64,000 nucleotides of DNA from an uncultured Bacteroidales bacterium (GTDB lineage: Bacteria > Bacteroidota > Bacteroidia > Bacteroidales > UBA932), in the NCBI GenBank assembly GCA_944326305.1, contig CALVDL010000013.1:1-64000 (forward strand), in the 5' to 3' direction. The notes under the pieces are model-generated. The model was not told the DNA's origin and made no database searches. It saw only the letters and a program-made list of their open reading frames with translations. This document shows, one piece after another, positions 63,145-64,000 of this stretch (the stretch's first letter is position 1; each line of letters begins with the position of its first letter). Both the position numbers and the translations under genes were made by a program.

Positions 63145-64000
63145 CTACAGCAGCGGCCCGAGATATTTTGCCAGCAGATAACCGCCGCCCATCAGCCAGA
63201 TGAAAAGGATGGTGGCGAGCAGGAACGGTTTGGCGCCGGCCTGCCTGAACTTGTCTATGCTGGTTTCGGCCCCGAGGGCTGTCATTGCCATGGTGAGGAG
63301 GAAGGTGTCGAGACTGTTGATGAAAGACACCGTTTGAGCTGGCAGGAGCCCCAGCGAGTTGAACCCTATCACGGCGATGAACCCGAAGGCGAACCACGGT
63401 ATGGTGATCCTGCGCTTTTCTCCTGCGGAAGGTTTCCCTCCCACGAAGAAACTCATCACAAGGAGTACAGGGGCCAGCAGGATGACGCGTATCATCTTGA
63501 CTATTATGGCAGTGTCGGAGATGCTTTCTCCCATTGCATTGCCGGCCCCGACCACATGTGCCACCTCATGCAGGGTGGAGCCGGTGTATACGCCCATCCC
63601 GGTCTCGTCGAGAGGAATGGCTCCGGCATTGTACAGGGCAGGGTAGATGAACATGGCTATTGTCCCGAAAACCACTACCGTGGATACGGCTACTGCTGTC
63701 TTGTACGGCTGTGGCCTGATAACTGATTCTGCCCCGAGGACAGCCGCGGCTCCGCAGATGGCGCTTCCGGTGGCGGTCAGCAGGGATATGTCTTTGTCCA
63801 TTTTAAGGAGTTTCCCGGCAGATACCCCGACCAGCAGTGTCAGTACGACCACAATCAGGTCTATGACCACAGCTTCCGCCCCTACCGCTATTACGCTCTG
63901 GAAAGTGAGCCTGAACCCGTACAGTATTATGCCTATGCGGAGAATCTGTTTCGAGCAGAACTTTATTCCCGGGACCCATGTCTCCGGGAGGTTGTTCCTG
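63145..64000 (-). CDS. YeiH-family permease (UPF0324), 5' end outside the window
   Basis: Inner-membrane protein. The reading frame continues upstream of ATG 63870 to the window edge (GIKFCSKQILRIGIILYGFRLTFQSVIAVG), so the gene is partial here. Many hydrophobic segments and the family blocks GSAICGAAAVLGAESVI and GSTLHEVAHVVGAGNAMG are visible. The family is annotated as putative sulfate exporters with little proof. Its nearness to two sulfatases is suggestive. It lies 139 nt upstream of the GH78 gene on the same strand. Confidence 0.88.
   Translation of the reverse strand, partial: RNNLPETWVPGIKFCSKQILRIGIILYGFRLTFQSVIAVGAEAVVIDLIVVVLTLLVGVSAGKLLKMDKDISLLTATGSAICGAAAVLGAESVIRPQPYKTAVAVSTVVVFGTIAMFIYPALYNAGAIPLDETGMGVYTGSTLHEVAHVVGAGNAMGESISDTAIIVKMIRVILLAPVLLVMSFFVGGKPSAGEKRRITIPWFAFGFIAVIGFNSLGLLPAQTVSFINSLDTFLLTMAMTALGAETSIDKFRQAGAKPFLLATILFIWLMGGGYLLAKYLGPLL

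Overview
The window is chromosomal DNA of a Bacteroidota, most likely order Bacteroidales. The evidence is two SusC/SusD pairs, a fimbrillin-type lipoprotein, a FISUMP-domain lipoprotein, a DUF6377-type regulator, serine-type sulfatases, many lipoproteins with acidic residues after the lipid cysteine, a 16S 3' end of Bacteroidota type, and promoters of the form TTTG-N19-TAnnTTTG. Genus cannot be decided from the sequence alone.

Region 1 (1-561): 3' end of a 16S rRNA gene, tRNA-Ile(GAU), tRNA-Ala(UGC), then a strong intrinsic terminator and no 23S gene. Region 2 (about 671-7608): TetR-type regulator with a palindromic operator, then TolC, HlyD-like adaptor, two ABC ATPases and two ABC-2 permeases, a complete tripartite ABC exporter operon. 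Region 3 (7736-17394): fimbrillin-like lipoprotein, a YfhO-like membrane protein with a GT4 glycosyltransferase, mutS, and a GH97 enzyme. Region 4 (17415-19356): tRNA-Gly followed by a frameshifted, truncated tyrosine integrase and a RelB/YafQ-type toxin-antitoxin pair, the scar of an integrated element.

Region 5 (19388-46674) is a large polysaccharide utilization locus (PUL). A divergent promoter region separates an SGNH esterase from a roughly 23-kb co-directional gene run: GH2 beta-mannosidase, ROK kinase, GmhA-like SIS isomerase, SusC, SusD, FISUMP lipoprotein, terminator, GH5, GH-A enzyme, two GH36 alpha-galactosidases, an endonuclease/exonuclease/phosphatase-fold protein, a DUF5010-like protein, an unassigned lipoprotein and a second GH-A paralog. 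An MFS sugar transporter and a LacI-type regulator follow on the other strand. The enzyme set points to a galactose-decorated, probably acetylated beta-mannan.

Region 6 (46810-63006) holds a PepSY-like lipoprotein, then a second PUL: DUF6377 regulator, sulfatase, GH76 alpha-1,6-mannanase, sulfatase, SusC, SusD, SusE-like protein, and a GH78 alpha-L-rhamnosidase. This set points to a sulfated alpha-mannan. A YeiH-family permease runs off the right edge.

The most striking structure is regulatory. A near-identical operator, core CTTTAACGRTTAA, lies in the same orientation before the SGNH gene, the GH2 operon, the MFS gene and the distant GH78 gene, next to recognisable promoters. This defines a LacI-type regulon reaching across the second PUL. 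The second PUL has its own repeated CTACATT element and a 27-bp perfect palindrome in its divergent promoter regions.
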